DNA of 64,000 nt, taken from NCBI GenBank assembly GCA_021234535.1, contig CM037842.1, forward strand, positions 23,313,106 to 23,377,105, written 5' to 3'. Positions 33,786 to 45,731 of the stretch are shown one piece after another. The translations under genes and the position numbers were made by a program. Position 1 is the first letter of the stretch; the number at the start of each line of letters is the position of its first letter. The notes under the pieces are model-generated. The model did not search any database. It saw nothing but the letters and a program-made list of their open reading frames with translations, and was not told the origin of the DNA. This DNA is from Stichopus chloronotus. Taxonomy: Eukaryota > Echinodermata > Holothuroidea > Aspidochirotida > Stichopodidae.

Positions 33786-34720
33786 GCTGACAATGTTACT
33801 GAAAGCACTAAGAAGGGTATTATTGACACATATGTAGACTAAGCAACACATTTTGATCATATGAATATCGCCGATCTTGAGGATACCAAGGACTCTGTGC
33901 AAGCTGTTTGTATGATAGTGTCAATATTTGAATATGACACATTTTAAGCGTCTGTTTCGAAGAATTTGGAGGGATTGAGTATGGTTAGATTTAGCCATAC
34001 CAGAGATTTCTGTACCATACAATATTTTAGAAAGAACTAAGGAATGATATAGCTCAATTGCAGCATGGGAAGAGTGGGACTTAAAGTCGTGAGGCAGTAA
34101 AAAATACCATGAACATAATTAAATTGTTACAAAACGTCATTAACAGGCTGTTTGAAGGATGACTGGTTATCAACCAAGAGACCTAGGTTAGGCCTAAATA
34201 CCTAATTAACACAATTGGTCTTACAGATGCTAAAAATGTCATTCATGAAAGAGGAGTCTGTCATGTAGAATATTGTCCTAAGCCTGTAAATTTGAAGAGT
34301 TGGTTTTACCGAGGTGTAAGGTCAGTTTCTTTGCATCAAGCCAATATTTAGGATTCTCCAGAATGGAATGAGGATAGTGCAATTGTTGTCATGAAGGAAC
34401 ACATTTGTGTCATCGGCGAAAAGTCTGAGGGACTCATTATAAGCAGAACATTATTGATTTCATTTATCATGATCCCTACACGCATAAAAACGTGGAGGAT
34501 ATATTGTACTCCATCAAGTTTTTTTTTTGCAGGAAATGACATTGAAGTACCCCTTGTCGTATGCAAAACTAGGTGGGTCAGTGGGAGATATGAGATGTTA
34601 TCGTATGGGATACAAATGACTTTGCCTGGATTGGAGAAAGGCGTGGTGTTCCAGTGCGTGCGTGAGTGGTGTGTGTTGAGTGTTCCATGAAAGAGTGTTT
34701 CACGATCTCCTCTCTTGGAC
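33786..34720 (-). pseudogene. Decayed LINE (non-LTR) reverse transcriptase
   Basis: Minus-strand translation in shifting frames gives, in order, 'INEINNVLL' (about 34,440-34,470), the catalytic box 'LFADDTNVFLHD' (FADD at 34,409-34,420), 'WLDAKKLTLHLGKTNS' (about 34,296-34,345), 'LVLSKILYGTEISGMAKS' (about 33,989-34,042) and 'LHRVLGILKIGDIHMIK' (about 33,853-33,903). These are the palm and thumb landmarks of jockey/CR1/RTE-type non-LTR retrotransposon reverse transcriptases. Several frameshifts and in-frame stops separate them. The endonuclease and 5' palm motifs are not seen, which suggests a 5'-truncated insertion. Open frames of 124 codons (minus, 34,348-34,722) and 99 codons (plus, 34,391-34,690) are remnants or shadows of this. 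The exact clade is not decided. Confidence 0.75.
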
Positions 34721-34729
34721 ACAAAATCT

Positions 34730-35290
34730 ATGAACTTTTAACTTGGTGAGTACGTGACTAGGAAGAAGATGGCTACCGAAGGCGTCAAGGTCAAAGTTCA
34801 CATATCGCGTGAGGAAACCTGACAATATGTGCATGTGTCATGTGTTATAAGATCGTTGGTATAATATATATGAAGGTAATAAAATCGAACTAAAGGCAAA
34901 TTTTCGAGAGGCATTCATGAACTAACTTGAAAAGGTCAGGAGGTCAAATAGGATATGTGGTGGAACGTATGTCCCATAAACTTCAAATTTGTAGGATAGG
35001 TGTCACCGGTATGATAATTGGTGTCCACCAGAACAATGACATCATAGGTCCAAGGTCATAAAGATAACCTATTTTAACATCATATGTATGTGATGATGTC
35101 CTAAAGTGTTCCAAATATGTTACGAAAAAGAAACAGTAAATTTTCTAGATGTTTTTTGTCAAATACATACAACAGACATACGTGGATCATAAACAGTTAT
35201 ATATGGTGTCAACATAACTCACTACATCTCTGCTTTCCAATCCAGTGTGACACATATATCCAAACATGTATCTTGATGGATGTTAATATC
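34730..35290 (-). repeat. Diverged repeat with nuclear-receptor-like half-sites
   Basis: Sequence related to the DR1-bearing families, in reverse orientation: AGGTCAAAGTTCA at 34,788-34,800, AGGTCA-gg-AGGTCA at 34,933-34,946, AGGTCCAAGGTCA at 35,046-35,058, with 'cataaacttcaaatttg' between. Units are strongly diverged. Confidence 0.45.
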
Positions 35291-35446
35291 AGATAACATG
35301 GGTTGGAAGTAGCCTCACTACATTCAGAGATAATCTCCAAACCAATGTAAAAACAGTAACACCGTCATGTAGTAGCACATGGAAAATAGCTTTCCCCCTC
35401 GTCGAGTTGGTAGGTGAAAAGAGTAGGAAGGAAACTAACTTCTGTA

Positions 35447-35474
35447 TTGTGTGTGTGTGCGTCTGTGTGTATGT
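35447..35474 (+). repeat. (GT)n microsatellite
   Basis: Run of gtgtgtgtgtg with c and a interruptions. Confidence 0.8.
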
Positions 35475-35499
35475 GGAGTTGCGATGGAAAAAAACATCG

Positions 35500-36250
35500 T
35501 CACGACTCAAATGTAGCTGTTTGATTACTTCACTTTTAGTTTCAGGTTCCAGAAGTGCCTGTCAATATTTAATGTATCATAGCCTTATATATGTAGCCTC
35601 ACCACACTGCACTGTTCACACACCCTCCACCTATGTGTATGCACATTCAAGTTGCTACAGCGAGGGGCGCTTTTCTGTGGGACACAGACATGCTTAGTAT
35701 GCCACAGCGACACACGAAATATGAGAAAATATGTTGCTTGGTTTTTCTTTTACAAGTTTTGCCTGACAAACCAAAGGGTTTTGTGATATAAACTAGAGGA
35801 CATTACCTACAGATTTATCTGAATGGGTAATTAGCCGGACGAGAAACTGTAACAGACTAATCGGGACTATTGAGCGGGGAAGTATAAAGGCTCAAGATAT
35901 TGCATCTTTTATTATAAGTCTTTAAATGTACTTGGCTCAAAAGATACATCCAGGGTGGTCCTGCAAAATTTACGTGGTTTTATTCGTTTATGACAAGGAC
36001 CTATCATTTACTGCAATTTCCATAATAATTGTCCATTATCGGTTTATGATTTCCTCCAGAAATTTTCACTTGACGGTTTTCCGTTTACCTTATACTATGG
36101 TACCATTAGAGTGTTTCCTTTATCTTGGAGAGTATAACAGGAAACATCGATCAATTTGAAAATGATAACGTGAAGATCCTTGGCCAGCTGCCAAATCTCT
36201 CTCGACATATTTATATGTCACTGACAAAAAAATCAGCCAATTTTCACTTG
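35500..36250. other. Interval with nothing assigned
   Basis: No exon or repeat recognised. Confidence 0.35.
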
Positions 36251-36412
36251 AGATCATACCCATATTTATCCCTTATCGAGAGTTACCTACGTTAACCATT
36301 TTGGTATATCTGGCTATCATGTCTATTTTATCATGTAGAAAGGTTTTCTCGGGACATGAGTTTAGCACATGACGGAAATTCTATGAGGACTAGGTGTAAC
36401 AAGTAGAAATGA
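36251..36412 (+). repeat. Dispersed repeat family G, copy 1
   Basis: Diverged match to 45,578-45,731: 'gagagttacctacgttaacc', 'atcatgtagaaaggttttct' and 'gacatgagtttagcacatga' have counterparts in order. Confidence 0.55.
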
Positions 36413-39400
36413 GCTTCTATCTACTTTTGAAAAAATGGATTGCTTTTATTCAGCTCGATGATCTGTAATTCCAGAACAAACTTCTTAAGTTTCAATTCTG
36501 TTTTCTCCATCGAGTTATTAGTAACAATTTATATGTACTTTCTCGGATGAATGTTATTACTTAAAACGCAAGATGTACTTCCTGTGGCTCTCATGACGAA
36601 ACTTTGAAGCACTTTTTTTTTTTTGGGGGGGGGGGGATGTCGGAGTACGTCTTATTTTATTTTAAGTAAAGAACATTGTATTTTTAGGCAGGCAATTTGC
36701 GTTGACAAGATGTCTTACTGGGGTATACTCTTCTTTTAAGACAACCTTATAGTAAACTTCTTTTTAACTTGAAGTGTTAAATGCCACATAAAATCTAGAA
36801 ATACTGACAGTTAATCAATTCCTAACCTCAAATTCACTTTAGAGGTTGAAAAATATCTAGAGAGGTGTAAATCTGAACGAAAACTTCCATGTAATAATTT
36901 ATGTCTCGCTTTTAGTTATTGTCATAGGCGCAGATACGGGAGGATAGGGGATACATTCCCCCAATATTTGACTGGGGGGGGGGGGTTGTCAATGCAATCA
37001 TCCCCACAAATGTTCAGTCTACAGATATATTTTTGCTGGCACTTTTTTGCTGACAAGTTCATTTATTCCTCCCTTTAACTTGATTAGGTGTTCATCTCAA
37101 ATACCTACGTGTGTAATATAATGGTGCCTTGAAACGCTACATCAGACAGCTTCCATTCATCATTCTAAAAACGTTTCGAGTCAGAAATTTCTACCTTATA
37201 ACTTAGGAAAAACTTGAAGGAATGGTTTGTTTTCCAAAGTAAGCAAACTCTCATATTCTGGGGTACGTTTTGTGACCTCCTCACTCCTGTAGCTTAGCGA
37301 CATGGACGGTGGGTATTATCCCCCCGCCCCCCCCCCCGCCCAAGAACACTGTATCATGCCTTTCGACTCTCCTTCAATAAATTACCAACTTAGTGGACGT
37401 ACTCCAACAATATATTTTGTAAAACGAAATCACCAGTCCTGTAAGACCGTAATACCTTACACGATCAATTAGTGTCTGACTGATGCATCGCCTTATATTA
37501 GTAAATAGCTAATTATTACATGAAACCTTGTTATCACAAAGGGTAAGTCGGGCGCATTCCGTCGTCCTTATTACAATAAATCTCACAAAGTAAGATACTT
37601 TTGTAAACATCGGAATTCTTCAATCTTGATTTGTAGTTGTTTTCCATGGTTGCAAGTATTTAAAATCGATTCCAAATTGTTTGAGGTTCCATATCAGGAT
37701 AACACAGGTTAAACGTTTCACTGTCCAGTCTGTTACGATCCTTTTTACAAACTCAATTTATTCACTGTTACAATTCCCGTAGGTAATAGATTTTACCGAT
37801 TTTGATGATTTTTTCCAATTCACCACTTCAAATTCTAGTTGCTAGGATAAACCTTTGAGGTGACACCTGTCTTTTTAATCTTTTTAATCCAGTGCAACTT
37901 TTTAAAGATTTTTGTGCTCAAGAGAGTCTTCCCTAATTGTGTAAATATGTCAACACCCAAGAACATTACCTCTCAACATCACCCCTTAAAGTAGTCTTCG
38001 TGTAAGACTCGGGATCTCCCTGGAGATTCGCCCCTGAACCCCACCATGGGCCCTGAGGCGGCCCCTGAACCCCACCCCGTATGAATTTCTAGCCGCTAGC
38101 CGTGCACGTTTCACGTCCACATTTACCCGTTTGTCATAATTCAACCATCCCCCAAACTTGAAAAGGAATCTACCCCCAGGTTAATTGTATTAATTTCTTA
38201 TTTTTTCGATTTATTTTCTTAATAATGTACATTGTGTAATTATAAGTTGTTCGAAGTGTACTCAAAATCGAACAAGTAGAAAAATGAGATGGAAAAACCG
38301 GTGCATGAAAATACGAATTATGCATGAGGAATATCTCACATTTTCTTACTGTGAGCAAACAATGAGAAATGGGAAAGTATGTATTGTATTCATATTATGA
38401 ACAATCACAAAACTTAAGCATTACAGCATTAACATCATACTAACAGAACCACAACATCGTAGTAGACCTAATTCTAAGGACACCGCATGCAACCCTTATA
38501 ATATTGTGAGCACGACACAAACCTTACGGCTAGGATGAAATTCAGTTTTTACTTTAAGTTTTTTTTTGTTCGGTAGTAGTCATCACAAGACTCTAACATT
38601 TAATTGTCAAATCCATTGAATCTAAAATAGGTCTATCTTATAGTGCTGTCTAACTAGTAAGATATTCAAAAATTATGCATGTCAGTAGCACTGACAAGAT
38701 GGATGTTTTATTGTATAAGTTTATCATCTCTCCAGTTGCCATTTTTGTTTGGCATGGACATTATTGTTTGAAACATCAAAGCCGCCTTACCCGAACTTGT
38801 TGCAGCAGGAATATTGAGAGGAGAATGTGGAATGGCATTAGATGAATGGTTCCATATACTCCTCAATTAGAATGATTTTCTATAACATGGTGTACCACGA
38901 CTTTTACAATACTTAGAGAAACAAGAAATGCGATCGATAGTGCTTTAGCCTATCCATCCATCTAATTTCGAACAGGCTAATTATCGAATGACATTTGATA
39001 TCTTTCACAAGAGGCAGAAAGAACAGAGGTAGAAAGAACACGATACGAAGTAAAGAAAAGCACCATAGGAGTCGTGCAGCCAAGCAGGGAGACATCTCAA
39101 TGCAGATTACATTCTTATGTTAACTTATAACACCAAAGTTGTTCGGTTATTGGTAAGGAAGCAATAACTGAGAACACTGTATATGAATGTTAAAACGATC
39201 GATACCAAGCCTATGTCAATTAACCCAAATTAAAGCAACCAAAGATGTCATATTTGACAAGGAAATGTAGTGAAACATTATAAAATCCAAAGAAATGCGA
39301 GAGACGTGACTCAGTATATGTTGTAGTACGCCATGAATTTGTCATTACAATCTACATGGAAAGAAAATAAGAAAATAGAAAAAAAAAGGTTCATTGCCGA

Positions 39401-39884
39401 ACATATCCTACATTTTGTTGGCATAGAATATTCTTAATGACGATTGAGTTTCCATGCCTTCAGGATGTTCTTCCGGGACATCCAACAGATCTTATATTTT
39501 GTGATGATAAGGTTATTAAACGCTTTATCATTCACTTCACAAACGCTTGGTTGTATTGTCACACGCACGACGAAGGACATTATCTTTTAATTAGAATATA
39601 TCCTCTGGCATTGTTTCTAGACATTTTAACTGCGTTGTGTAACTAAACTGTTTATTGGAGCAGAGACACAGATGATAGGAAGCTCAGAAATAATGGGGTT
39701 ATCAACCCAAGACATGTAAAGGGTAAAATAAAAACAATGAAGAAAAACAATCTGAGGGTAATTTTGTGTGAGATTTCTTTGGTCATTTTAAGGCTCTGAA
39801 AACAATGAACTCAACATTTGGAGGATTTACATCTAACGGTGTTGTTACATCACGAGGCCATTCCGGTTACATTAACTAAGGAAC
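36413..39884. other. Long AT-rich interval, no gene assigned
   Basis: Contains G/C homopolymers at about 36,626-36,637, 36,975-36,986 and 37,320-37,341. Short open frames on both strands lack recognisable motifs. Confidence 0.35.
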
Positions 39885-40660
39885 AAACTTCATGTATGAC
39901 TAACGACTATACCTTGATGTATGACTGACGAATTCTTCCATTTATTGTTAATGACTCCCTTGATGTAAGACTAACGACTCCCTTGGTGTATGATTAAAGA
40001 CTCCCTGCGTGTTTGAATTACGACTCTCTTGTCGAATTACGGAAACGACTTCAATAATGTAATACTAACGACTACCTTGATATACAGCTAAGGACTCCAT
40101 TTATGTATTGCTAACGACTCACTTAATGTATAATTAACGACTTCCATGAAGTTTGACCAACGATTCCCTTGACGTACGAGTAACGACTCTTAAGCTTGAT
40201 TCAAGACTAACGACTCCCTTGACGGATGACTAACGACTTCAGTGATGTACTGCTAACCACTCCCTTGATGTATAACTAAAGAATCCAGTGATGCTTGGAG
40301 TACGACTCCCTTGAATATAATTAATGACTTCGATAATTTGAGAATAACGACTACCTTGATATAAAGCTAACAATTCCATTTACGTATTGCTAACCACTCA
40401 CTTGGTAACGACTACTTTCGTGTATGATTAGCTACTTCCAGAATGTAGACTAACCACTTCCTTGGTGTATGATTATCGACTGCTTGGACGTTTGACTAAC
40501 GACTTCCTTGATGTATGACTAACGACTACCTTGAAACCACTTGAGAAAAAACAAAGACTAACGACCCGTTGGTACCGGTATATGATTATAACGACTCAGG
40601 CTTGATCTTTGAATAACGACCCCTGTGACGTATTATTAATGACCCCTTGATGTGTTATTA
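39885..40660 (+). repeat. Degenerate ~23-bp minisatellite
   Basis: Around 30 diverged units of the type ttgatgtatgactaacgact follow each other with spacers varying between 22 and 27 bp. The conserved core is taacgact with a following ccctt. Divergence is high and no reading frame crosses it. Confidence 0.75.
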
Positions 40661-42929
40661 CCAAGATAATCGTTTCGCACTTTTCTGTAGACGCGTTTAA
40701 TTATGCTTCACCATGAGGTAATTTGTCGCTTTGCATATCCATAGACGCATTACTGTTTCGTCATAGTACACGTGGTTCAATAAACAAGTGTGGAGCACTG
40801 GAATTTTATATGTGGCGTGTTGTCCAATAGAAATATACGGAATGACTTAGTTTCAAAACACGTATGGACTACTAGACATGTACCGAGCACTTCATGGTTG
40901 AGATGCATAGAACATGATAATTGAAATTTGTATTATTATTGGTTGTTCAAATGTGATTTGAATAATACAAGCATCAGGTAAATCTAATTAATTAAGATGT
41001 TAGACACTACGTCATTGAGTAAATTTAAATTCCCTTTAAGTGGAGATATGACATTGATAAAGGTATAGAGAAAATGCATATGTTCAGACTGAATTTTACA
41101 TTACCATACCTTTAGCAAATTGTCCATTGATTTCTTTATTTTTATTTCATTTTCTTTTACAAGTATATATATTTAGGCATCACGAAAACTGTTTACATAA
41201 GAAAAAGAGGCTAGATAAAGAGGGTCAGGAAAGGATTAAGTGAAAAACAAAAGACTCGGTTTTTCTGTTAATAATAGCTGTTACGTAACAAACAAATAAG
41301 TGTGGGAGACTCTCTAAAACATTAATCGAAACACTATTGATATGAAGATAAGAAGAATTTTCTCCGATAATTGTTAAAACTAACATGCGAGGCGTTATGT
41401 ATGGTTGAGTACAGAGAATTACAGAAAAGAACGCCACCAATTCTGACATTTTTAGGTGTACAAAGATTGCTCTGATATAAGGTTGAAAAACTTCTCTACC
41501 GCAGATAGGGTCATTGTTACAAGTTGGAGAACCTTTGACAAAATGAAACAAAAATCTTAATCTTAATAATGCCTATACATTTGGGTTATGGATTTTAAAT
41601 TCACAATTAAAACGAAAACAATTCTTAAATAATCCAAGTTAAAAATTATTACCAATTTAAAATACTGATGAAAATCCCGTTTTTTACCCAGTCCATCGAG
41701 GTGATGTAGCTAAGTTTAAATCATTTGAACAAAATATATAAGGCAGCTGTAAAAGATGGGTTTAACATATGAAAATTTAAAATTTGGTTTAAAAACACAC
41801 CTATTTGAGAATAAAGTACTGGCACTGTCATCAAACAATGTATCCTGCTGTTTTACTTTAACCGATGACTGAGGGCAGCAATACTAGATTAATAGATGGA
41901 GTGCTTTATTTTATTTAGCCAGAGGTCCCCTACTATTGCTGTAGTAGGAAAGACCTGCATAGCTGAAATCATCTGAAAGGTTACAGTGTCTGCATATGAA
42001 AAATGTTATGTAGCCATGGTTCTTGTACAGTGATGAGATGCTGGCAGTGTATGCGTACATGGAGGCACACTTTAAATATAATTGTTTCTGGTTTTATAAT
42101 ATTAGATTTCTGTCGGTGTAAGTATGTAGAGACTTACACCACACGAGAACACTATGTGAAATGTCGTGACATTAATGAGTTGTAAATAGGTGTCAATATG
42201 CATCTCGGAATCTGTTTTGACGCCACTCGATATATTCTATTTGCGATACAGTACAATGAGAATGTTATTAATCATCAAACCAATAAATTTAATACAATTA
42301 ATGCTTATAATTAATCAAACTGTGAAGTATCACCTTCTATGTTACTAAACACTAACAGTTTTGTTCTATTGATATAATTTAATAACAGTTTATTTGATGA
42401 TAACCACTTGCCAACATGTTTCAGTTTCAAGGCTCAAATCACAATCAATTACAAGAAACGATTTTTGCTATAATTTTTTTAGCTTTGAAAAAAATAACAA
42501 AGTCAATTGTTGAGTTCTCGCCTTGTTAAATCTTCCTCCCTCTGTAAAGCTGATACATTGTCAATAATGATGGCAATTTTTAATTTCGCTTCCTTGGGTG
42601 GTTAGATTCTTTTTAGAGGTCACCAAACAATTTTTTTTCCAAAGTAAGTAACAAAAGTTAAGTCTAAGTAAAGGCTCCATCCATCCTAAAATACCATAAC
42701 AGTGTTACATCAAATTAAATTACATCCACTTTCACTCGCCTGCTTTTATATCCAATTTTCAAAACTCAACTTATTTGATAAAATATCGAAAAAGTCACTA
42801 AAAGGTCTACACATAATTGCTTTTTTTTTCTGCGGAGTAACCCTCAGCTGGCATGTAGAGGCCGTCATGTTAAACTTTGAAAGAATTCCACTGCCATTCA
42901 AGAGTACATCTAATAAACTGTAGCGTTCA
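40661..42929. other. AT-rich interval, no gene assigned
   Basis: A 108-codon minus-strand open frame at 41,225-41,551 has no recognised motif or splice context. Confidence 0.35.
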
Positions 42930-43322
42930 TTTCATCAACTACATGGCCTTTTATCCACTAAATGGTTCCTTTTATCAACTATAGACAGAGTGCATTTTAT
43001 GAACTTCGTGTTCTTTTTATTTTCATCAGGGTTTATATCATTCTCTACAAAATTCATCTGGTCTTTTGCAGGATTATCATCATCCAATATAATGAGTTAA
43101 TTCCAAAGTTCATCTTCTCCACTATGTGGTTATTTCATCCACAACAATTTTCATTTCATCCATTGCACATTTAATTTTTTCCACTGATAGGTTAGTTTAC
43201 CTGATGCATACTTCACTTATCAAATACATGATTCATTGTATCCACTGCAAGACTGCTTTCATGAAGTTCATTTAATCAACAATAGGACTCATTTGTCATC
43301 AGGTTCATTTGATTGTATGTAT
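42930..43322 (+). repeat. Diverged 21-bp monomer repeat, left flank
   Basis: Words such as ccttttatccactaaatggt, 'ggttccttttatcaacta', 'tttcatccattgca' and 'attgtatccactgcaag' show highly diverged copies of the monomer that makes up the regular array at 43,323. Confidence 0.55.
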
Positions 43323-43765
43323 GGTTCATTTTATCCACTGCAAGGTTCATTTTATGGTATGCATAACACACCTTACCCACGACCTGCCTTAGTTTACGGT
43401 ATGCATGGTTCATTTTACCCACTGCAAGGTTCATTTTATGGTATGCATAACACACCTTACCCACGACCTGCCTTAGTTTACGGTATGCATGGTTCATTTT
43501 ATCCACCGCAAGGTTCTTTTTATGGTATGCATAACTCACCTTACCCACGATCTGCCTTAGTTTACGGTATGCATGGTTCATTTTATCCACTGCAAGGTTC
43601 ATTTTATGGTATGCATAACACACCTTACCCACGACCTGCCTTAGTTTACGGTATGCATGGTTCATTTTATCCACTGCAAGGTTCATTTTATGGTATGCAT
43701 AACTCACCTTACCCACGACCTGCCTTAGTTTACGGTATGCATGGTTCATTTTATCCACCGCAAGG
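43323..43765 (+). repeat. 84-bp higher-order tandem repeat (four 21-bp monomers)
   Basis: Unit starts at 43,323, 43,407, 43,491, 43,575, 43,659 and 43,743 (exact 84-bp spacing), giving five nearly identical full units and a partial sixth. Each unit is four ~21-bp monomers: ggttcattttatccactgca..., ggttcattttatggtatgca..., then two more diverged ones ending in ggtatgcat. Because 84 is divisible by 3, one frame on each strand stays open (216 codons plus at 43,236-43,886; 186 codons minus at 43,276-43,836). The plus frame would encode a 28-residue repeat beginning GSFYPLQGSFYGMHNTPYPR. Differences between units are few. I treat this as satellite, not a gene, because the flanks are the same monomer in decayed form and no splice or start context is evident. 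Confidence 0.8.
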
Positions 43766-43882
43766 TTTTCATCTAGGATTGATTTCATCGATTGTATGGA
43801 ACATGATTTTATCAATCCATCGTTCATTTTATCCAATATGGGCTCATTCAGTCCATTACAATCATTTTATCCACAGACGGGG

Positions 43883-43945
43883 TTAATTGAAGGTTAATCA
43901 ACACTGGACCACCTATTAACGGCAGGATAATGCACGATAGGGGTT
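43883..43945 (-). repeat. Family D 3' end fragment
   Basis: 'ggttaatcaacactggacca' and 'attaacggcaggataatgca' match the reverse of the family D end (compare 15,215-15,256). Confidence 0.5.
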
Positions 43946-44485
43946 CAAAGAAGGGTGCAAGCTGAAATCAAGTTCTAAGCATCTGGTGAAATTTCTATTG
44001 AAATGCAATGTGTGGTTCTCAAGATATCAGAAGATAAAGTTTTCACATTTTCAACACAAAGTGAACTTGAAGCAAGCACATGTGACGTCACATCCTCACA
44101 ATAATGAGCAGTCTTTTGTTTTTCTTGTAACTTTATCACCAATTTTCTCCTCAACAATACATTGTTATTGGAACGTGATTACGTGAGAAAATTTCAAACT
44201 TCACATTCCATATGGGGATGTCCTATTCCAATAAATTTCAAGGTCAACACAACAGACTGAAAAAAACAAAGGCAACAAAGCACTCCTTGTCAAGTGACGA
44301 TCTAATATCAGGGAGCTGAGAGGTAATATAACTCCCACTGCAATTTGTGTCACAAATGTAGTAAATTCTTTGGCTGACATCTCGAGTAATACATGTCCGA
44401 GAAGAATGAAATTTTCACCAGAATGCATAGATTTAGTTCCTCTTTCACATATGAAAAGCAAATGTTTGCTTGAACCCTTCTTTTA
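43945..44485. mobile_element. Inverted-repeat element inserted in the 21-bp array
   Basis: The arm 43,945-44,150 pairs with the reverse complement of about 44,230-44,485 in diverged form: 'gaagggtgcaagc' against 'gcttgaacccttc', 'catctggtgaaatttc' against 'gaaattttcaccagaatg', and 'cttttgtttttcttg' against 'gaaaaaaacaaagg'. It carries 'tgtgacgtcaca' near 44,080. Decayed 21-bp monomers lie on both sides (up to 43,880 and from 44,510), so the element interrupts that region. Confidence 0.5.
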
Positions 44486-44499
44486 AAAAGCGAGGCACG

Positions 44500-44830
44500 A
44501 AGGCGCATCCACTCCATTGATTTCATCCACTCCATTGACTGATTCTTTCTTTCATGGTTCATTGGGTAGCCCTGCACAGTGTAGGATTCATTTTACCCAT
44601 TCTAGGACTGTTAGTTCTATTATTCTTGCACTCCAGGGCCGATTTTCTTCACTGTATGTTTTTTCCACATCGGGGTTATTTAAGTTATTTCTGTTCTTGT
44701 TACCAGTGCTGGGTTTATTTTATCCACTAGGATTCATTTAAATTAGCCCATCACTTGGTTCACTTTATAAATTGCATGACATTTTGTTTCATCCATTGCA
44801 CAGTAGCTTATATATCTGGTACATGGTCAA
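44500..44830 (+). repeat. Diverged 21-bp monomer repeat, right flank
   Basis: 'tttcatccactccattgact', 'ggattcattttacccattct', 'tttattttatccactagga' and 'tttcatccattgcacag' are decayed monomers of the array at 43,323. Confidence 0.55.
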
Positions 44831-45577
44831 CACAAATAGTGGTAAAACTGGCACTATACAGGTCAAACCCCAGCAAATTTTTCGGTAAGTTTGAATATAA
44901 GTAGAACACCATTAGAGATCACCATTTTTTCCCGGTAGTAGACTAACTAAGCTTTTGATGATTTGAGTCAGCAATTGGTCTCCGCGACCCTTGGCACTTC
45001 AATCATGACACACCATGACACACAGGAGGTTAGAGGGAGGGGTGGGTCTGTTATCTCCGTCCGAAATATGGAAGGGCATTGATAGAGACACCTACCAGTA
45101 TGACTGCAACGATTTTGATAAAAATTGAAACCAATACAAGTGGAAGATTATTGTGACACAGCAGCTTGGGAGGACTTATTTTGTGTAATTAGAATTTTGT
45201 AAGAAAGCAAATAACAGTTGTTCCTCCCCATTCAAACTTAACTCAACACTAAAAAGAGACTAATGACAAAGACAGATAAAATGAAGCAGCCCTTCCCTGC
45301 AGTTAGTTTTAAATAAACCACAAAGTTCAAATGATTGATTTTACAAAGAAACAGCCACAAAGCCACAGCCATAACAAATAGTATTAACTTCTGATGCAAT
45401 TATCAATACTCACTTCGTCTTGACATACTGATGTGACGATAAATAAGTGGATCACCCACTCATATTGTTAGTCAATGAACTGTTCACAGTGGCAGTCACA
45501 CATTCAGATGAAATGACTCCCTGATACCACAATGAATGGACATACAGTACATCTCACAATTATCATCCAATCCTCAC
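44831..45577. other. Interval with nothing assigned
   Basis: No exon or repeat recognised. Confidence 0.35.
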
Positions 45578-45731
45578 ATGATATCATACATGTTTATGCC
45601 TTCTCGAGAGCTACCTACCTTAACCATTATGGCATATCATCTTTCCTACATGTTCCATCATGTAGGAAAGGTGCTCTCGAGACATGATTTTAGCACATTA
45701 TGGAAATTCTGTGAGGAATAGGTGCAAGTAC
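45578..45731 (+). repeat. Dispersed repeat family G, copy 2, with strong hairpin
   Basis: Matches 36,251-36,412. Within it 'tctcgagagc' and 'ctttcctacatg' (45,602-45,653) are mirrored by 'catgtaggaaag' and 'gctctcgaga' (45,659-45,682), giving a two-part stem. Confidence 0.6.

Noticed and set aside
34391..34690. 99-codon plus-strand frame
   Set aside because: Shadow of the minus-strand LINE reverse transcriptase motifs.
43236..43886. 216-codon plus-strand frame as a protein-coding gene
   Set aside because: It coincides with an 84-bp tandem repeat whose decayed monomers continue in the non-coding flanks, and the minus strand is open too.
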